A stretch of 64,000 bases of DNA from Marsupella aquatica (Eukaryota; Marchantiophyta), in the NCBI GenBank assembly GCA_973895155.1, contig OZ316897.1:21328001-21392000 (forward strand). The letters are read 5' to 3'. The notes under the pieces were generated by a model, which saw only the letters and a program-made list of their open reading frames with translations, was not told the origin of the DNA and made no database searches. The position numbers and the translations under genes are program-made. This document shows, piece by piece, positions 59,300-64,000 of the stretch. Position 1 is the first letter of the stretch. Each line of letters opens with the position of its first letter.

Positions 59300-59760
59300 A
59301 CCTTAACTCCCAACGTGAACTTGTGACTTGTGTGACCGGTGTGACTGAACGGGCAACCCTAAACCCAGGTCTGAATTTCTTATGGGAAATGGGATCCAAT
59401 GTGGCCGGGCATTGTTTCGTGGGATCCAAGGAAGATAGGGCCGGGGCATGACAAGATGACACATGGTCAGCAAATAAGGCTTTGGGACGGCAACGGGAAT
59501 TTTACTGGGATGTTGAGGGTAGTAATGGAGTCAATCTCCAGGTTCCATAATACCCCTCTAACATTGTTATCCCCTCGCCAATCAATTTTAGGAGATGGAG
59601 GAAGTTTGGGGCCAAATGCTTTTTTGATGACACAAATACTTGTCACAAGTATGTATTACCATCTACAATAACCAGAGACTCAAAAACTTAATTTACTGGT
59701 GGCCTTTGAAACCCATTGATGTGGAAACCTAGGTGCCAAAATTCCCAAATAGTATATAAC
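59300..59760. other. Unassigned CACTA internal DNA
   Basis: Nothing recognisable. Short frames here lack any family signature. Confidence 0.6.
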
Positions 59761-62700
59761 ACAAAATAAATTACAAACATATGCGCGCATAGGTTTAGGA
59801 TGTACATCCTCATTGACCCACCAAATGACGTCACAATTACCTAAGTGAGGAAGTCATTTGGTGGACATTCTCATAAAATTAGTCACTCACATATTAAATG
59901 ACTAATCTCATAGTCCTCACTCCTAGGATTGACAACATAAATGACTTGTTTTCATGTCATTGCCCAAAACCTAAACTTACGGCACTCCATAATTGCCAAA
60001 TGCAATACATTCTTTGTGGGAAGCATCCTTAATGGTGGGTTCCTATTACCAATATGGCCAATCAGCGTCCAAGCCCCCAAAGAGTCATATTGTCCATGGC
60101 ATGCGTGACTGCCGCATTGACATCAACAATGACTCATTTTCATGTCAAATGCATAAATGACGTATTATAGGACTCCACAAATGACCAAAAAGTGCACTCA
60201 CTTTGAAAATGACTCGGAATCCCTTGGGAATGACCAAATGGGAGTGATATGGACCACTTTAGGTAAATGACTACTGAGTCGTACAACGTGGGAGTGTTTT
60301 GCCCAAAGAATCTCATAGTCCTTCCTTGGTGCAAAAGTTGGCTACAAAAAACCTTTAGGAGACAAAGTGGCATAACTAGTGGTCGAGGGTTGAAGAATAT
60401 CCTATCCCGCACCATGTGGAGTGGGTAGCATCCCTAATGGCCGGCTACAATCACAAATATTGTCAATCAGCCCCCAAAGGCCCAAACAAGTCATATTACC
60501 CATGGCATGCATGACTGTAACATTGACATCATGAATGACTGAGTTTTGTGTCATTTGCACGAATGACGTCTCTCGGCACTCCCAAAATGACAAAAATCCT
60601 TAGTCATGCGCACAAATGACTCTAAATCCTTTCCAAATGACCAAGCAATAGTGGTTTGCACCCCTTTGGGCAAATGACTCCAAAGTCATACAACTTGGGA
60701 GTGTTTTGTCCAAAGTTGGGTGATGCTCTTCCAAGGTGCAAAATGTGTGTTTTAAAAAGCTTTGTGGAGGCCAAGTGGTATAACTAGTGGCCCAGGGTTG
60801 TCGAGTACCCTATACCACACCATGTGGAGTGGGTAGCATCCCTAATGGTGGGCTACAATCGTGGATATGGCCAATCGACCCCCGGAGGCCCCAAAGAGTC
60901 ATATTGTCCATGGCATGCATGACTGCAACATTGACATCATGAATGACTGAGTTTTGTGTCATTTACATGAATGACGTCTCCCAACACTCCCTAAATGACA
61001 CAAACCCTTAGTCACGTGCACAAATGACTCAAGATCCCTTGCAAATGACCAAATTAGAATGATTTGCACCCCTTTGGGCAAATGACTCCAAAGTCATACA
61101 ACTTGGGAGTGTTTTGCCCAAAGTTGGGTGATGCCCTTCCATGATGTAAAATGTGTGCTTAAAAAAGTGTTGTGGAGGCCAAGTGGCATAACTAGTGGCT
61201 CAGGGTGTACAAGTACCCCATTCCGCACCATGTGGAGTGGGTAGCATCCCTAATGGCCAGCTGCGATCACAGATATTGCGAATAAGCCCCCAAAGGCCCC
61301 AAGGAGTCATATTGTCCATGGCATGCTTGACTGCCGCCTTGACATCATCAATGACTCATATTTGTGTCATTTACTTAAATGACACCCCTCGGCACTCCAC
61401 AAATGACAAAAACCTTTAGTCAGACGCACAAATGACTCAAGATCCCTTGCAAATGACCAAATTAGAATGATTTGCACCCCTTTAGGCAAATGACTCCAAA
61501 GTCATACAACTTGGGAGTGTTTTGCCCAAAGTTGGGCCATGCCCTTCCATGATGCAAAATGTGTGTTTTAAAAAGTGTTGTGGAGGCCAAGTGGCATAAC
61601 TAGTGGCTCAGGGTGTACAAGTACCCCATCCCGCACCATGTGGAGTGGGTAGCATCCCTAATGGCCGGCTACAATCACGTATATTGCGAATAAACCCCCA
61701 AAGGCCCCAAGGAGTCATATTGTCCATGGCATGCTTGACTGCCGCCTTGACATCATCAATGACTTATTTTTGTGTCATTTGCTTAAATGACACCCCTCGG
61801 CACTCCACAAATGACAAAAACCTTTAGTCAAGCGCACAAATGACTCTATATCCCTTGCAAATGACAAAATGCGAGTGGTTTGCACCCCTTTGGGCGAATG
61901 ACTCCAAAGTCATACAACTTGGGAGTATTTTGCCCAAAGTTGGGCCATGCCCTTCCAAGGTGAAAAAGTTGGGTCATAAAAACTATTGCGAGGCCAAATT
62001 GAGATAACTAGTGGCCCAGAGTTTAGGTGTACCCTACCCCGCACCATGTGGAGTGGGTAGCATCCCTAATGGTGGGCTACAATCATGGATATGGCCAATC
62101 GACCCCCGGAGGCCCCAAAGAGCCATATTGTCCATGGCATGCATGACTGCAATAGTGACATCATGAATGACCTATTTTTGTGTCATTTGCATGAATGACG
62201 TCTCCCAACACTCCCTAAATGACACAAACCCTTAGTCACATGCACAAATGACTCTAGATCCCTTGCCAATGACTCACAATAGTGGTTTACACCCCTTTGG
62301 GCAAATGACTCCAAAGTCATACAACTTGGGAGTGTTTTGCCCAAAGTTGGGTGATGCCCTTCCATGATGCAAAATGTGTATTTTAAAAAGTGTTGTGGAG
62401 GCCAAATGGTATAACCAGTGGCCTAGGGTTGTCAAGTACCCTATCCTGCACCATGTGAAGTGGGTATCATCCTTAATGGCCGGCCCCTATCACCAATGGG
62501 GTCAATCAGCCACCAAAGGCTCTTAAGAGTCATATTCTGCATGGCATACATGACCACAACATTGACATCCCAAATGACATTTGCATAAATGACATCTAGC
62601 GGCACTTGTCAAATGACTAGAAAGTTGAGTGAGAGCAAAAATGATTGGGAATCCTTTGCAAATAACATGAATAATATATTGAAAAAAATGACATGAGCAA

Positions 62701-63477
62701 ATATAGGCATGTAGTACCTAAATTCTAAACCTTAAACCCTAGACCTATGCTCGAGAGTGTTATTTGGCAACCTTGCATGCCCCCATATATACTCCAACAT
62801 GTGAAATGTGAATACATCTTAAGGAATGTAAACACTTCAGGAGTCCTTGACATATATAGGAAAGATGTAATAAATGGGTGCAAGTATATATAAATGTACA
62901 TACTTATTAGAGATTATCAAGCCTTTAAGTTGTACATCAATTTAATGATGTGACTCACAACAAAAGAAGGCTTGTTAGGTCTCTAAATGTATTTCAAATC
63001 TAATATGTGAGTGCCACTGGTCTTTATATATACTACCATACATTTTGGATGACTAATCATACCCTAAACCCTAAAATATATACTAAACCATAAACCTCAA
63101 AATAGTCATATGTTGTTTATCATGTCATTTATCACTTTTGGTTTAAATGACTACTAATATTTTTAAACACTGATATTTGCATATTTGATTTATTAGTCAT
63201 TAGTCACCGTCGTCTGAAATGACTTCCCATATGTGAAACACTGATATGACAGAGTTTTTGTTAATTGTGTCATTCACAAAGACTGTCCAAAATGACTACA
63301 ACTCATGATTGTTGTCATTATAGCAGTCAAAGTCATTTGGCTCATTGGTTTAAATGACACTATTGCAAGTATTAGTCATTTTTTGCTCCACGTGATTTTG
63401 GACAGTCATTTCAATGTCATTTATGTTATGTCATTTACATATTTTGTCATTTGAGCACATAAGTCATATGTGTCATA
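59760..63477. repeat. CACTA right subterminal repeat region
   Basis: Motifs of the AAATGACT / AGTCATTT type recur throughout 3.7 kb, matching those at the left end. They are the expected binding sites of the TnpA-like protein. No gene is supported. Confidence 0.85.
60010..62560. repeat. ~408-bp tandem repeat, about six copies
   Basis: The marker ACCATGTGGAGTGGGTAGCA recurs near 60413, 60821, 61228, 61637, 62045 and (degenerate) 62452, a spacing of 406-409 bp. A weaker copy starts near 60015. Each unit contains five to ten ATGAC motifs plus constant blocks (ATTGTCCATGGCATG, CAACTTGGGAGT). This is an amplified subterminal block. Confidence 0.9.
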
Positions 63478-63506
63478 GTCATAAAAGGCCCCATTTTCTA
63501 CTAGTG
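63478..63506 (-). repeat. CACTA right terminal inverted repeat
   Basis: Read inward from 63506 it begins CACTAGTAGAAAATGGGGCC. It is followed by the target duplication ATG at 63507-63509. Confidence 0.88.
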
Positions 63507-63509
63507 ATG

Positions 63510-64000
63510 GTCAATAGGCAGACTCATCTAAGCTAAATGATGTTGACATTGCACCTGATGAAGATAATATATGGCTTTGATCTTGGAAGAAGAAGAGCCT
63601 TCTTCGTATAATGAGGCTTGTGCTTCAGAGCGGAAGCATGAGTAGAATGTAGCAATGCAAAGGGAGTTGCAATATTTGAATGACAACAAGACATGGGAGC
63701 TGGTGGAGCTTCCAAGAGGTCAGCAAGTGGTGGACAACAAGTGGATTTACAAGTTGAAGGACAGTCCTTCAAAGGGTGGAGATAAGATCTACAAGGCAAG
63801 GCTTGTTACCAAGGGATTCACTCAGGAGAAAGGAGTGGATTACAATGAGGTCTTTTCACCGATGGCTAAGTATTCCACAATTTAGATCTTGTGTCAGCTT
63901 GTTGTGTTTTTTGGTCTGGTGATGGATCAGATGGATGTTGTTCCCGATGTTGTTACTACTTTTCTCTATGGCAACTTGGAAGAGATGATCTTCATGAGAC
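63510..64000 (+). pseudogene. Copia 2 pol, second half: start of reverse transcriptase
   Basis: Continues the copia 2 element after the CACTA. It shows the connection region (EPSSYNEACAS at about 63588, then QRELQYLNDNKTWELVELP) and the RT start (WIYKLKDSP, then YKARLVTKGFTQEKGVDYNEVFSP), then MDQMDVV. Stops near 63645 (TAG) and 63885 (TAG) show it is decayed. The window ends within RT. Confidence 0.9.

Larger units (their letters stand above)
17698..63506 (-). mobile_element. CACTA (En/Spm) transposon, 45.8 kb with nested insertions
   Basis: The left terminus is CACTAGTGGAAAAT at 17698; the right terminus, read inward, is CACTAGTAGAAAAT from 63506. About 23 of the first 29 bases match. A 3-bp duplication, ATG, flanks it (17695-17697 and 63507-63509), as expected for CACTA elements. 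It splits copia 2. Subterminal DNA at both ends is dense in ATGAC-type motifs. Subtracting the MULE (13,583 bp plus its 9-bp duplication) and the gypsy chimera (17,008 bp) leaves a core of about 15.2 kb. Genes read on the minus strand: a PHD-finger gene (57178-56329), TnpD remnant (37484-35417) and a TnpA-like gene (about 35120-18735). Confidence 0.9.

Overview
The window is almost entirely nested transposable elements. The elements are of plant type: Ty3/gypsy of the Tat/Athila kind, Ty1/copia, a CACTA element carrying the DUF4218 and DUF4216 domains, and a MULE. The host is therefore a plant (land plant or close streptophyte relative) with a large, repeat-rich genome. Bryophyte, lycophyte, fern or gymnosperm cannot be separated from this sequence alone. 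No ordinary host gene, rRNA, tRNA or CRISPR array was recognised.

Layout. (1) 1-11101: a minus-strand Ty3/gypsy element, 'A'. Its LTR is 4660 bp and itself encodes a protein of about 1220 aa. A is inserted in a copia element whose 3' half and 3' LTR follow (11102-13034). (2) 13035-~16150: noncoding DNA studded with about 11 near-perfect palindromes of the type GGGATAC..GTATCCC. (3) ~16150-17697 and 63510-64000: two halves of a second, decayed copia element. (4) Between these halves, at an ATG target duplication, lies a CACTA element of 45,809 bp (17698-63506). It has CACTAGT terminal repeats, ATGAC-rich subterminal arrays, a TnpA-like gene and the C-terminal part of the TnpD transposase.

Two large elements sit inside the CACTA. 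A 13,583-bp MULE (19659-33241) has 27-bp terminal inverted repeats and a 9-bp target duplication, TCAAATTGT. Its removal puts the two halves of a CACTA exon back in the same reading phase. The MULE in turn carries a solo LTR (19775-22211). The second insertion (37485-54492) is a head-to-head chimera of the same gypsy family, and the TnpD core that should flank it is missing.

The most interesting object is the MULE. From a shared 0.6-kb divergent promoter it encodes (a) a transposase with an N-terminal GCM-like zinc region, a DDE core and a C-terminal SWIM finger, and (b) on the other strand a multi-exon protein that starts with a ParB/sulfiredoxin-like domain (DGNHR) and ends with a DNA N6-adenine/N4-cytosine methyltransferase-like domain. 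About a dozen copies of an 18-bp palindrome, GYTAGCGANNTCGCTAGC, lie only in its introns, intergenic spacers and ends. My hypothesis is a transposon that binds and modifies its own DNA. Both large genes are now broken by nonsense mutations.

Decay follows one signature. Where paralogous gypsy copies can be compared inside the window, all six nonsense differences are C-to-T at glutamine codons, five of them CAG-to-TAG. That matches deamination of methylated CHG cytosines in silenced plant transposons.
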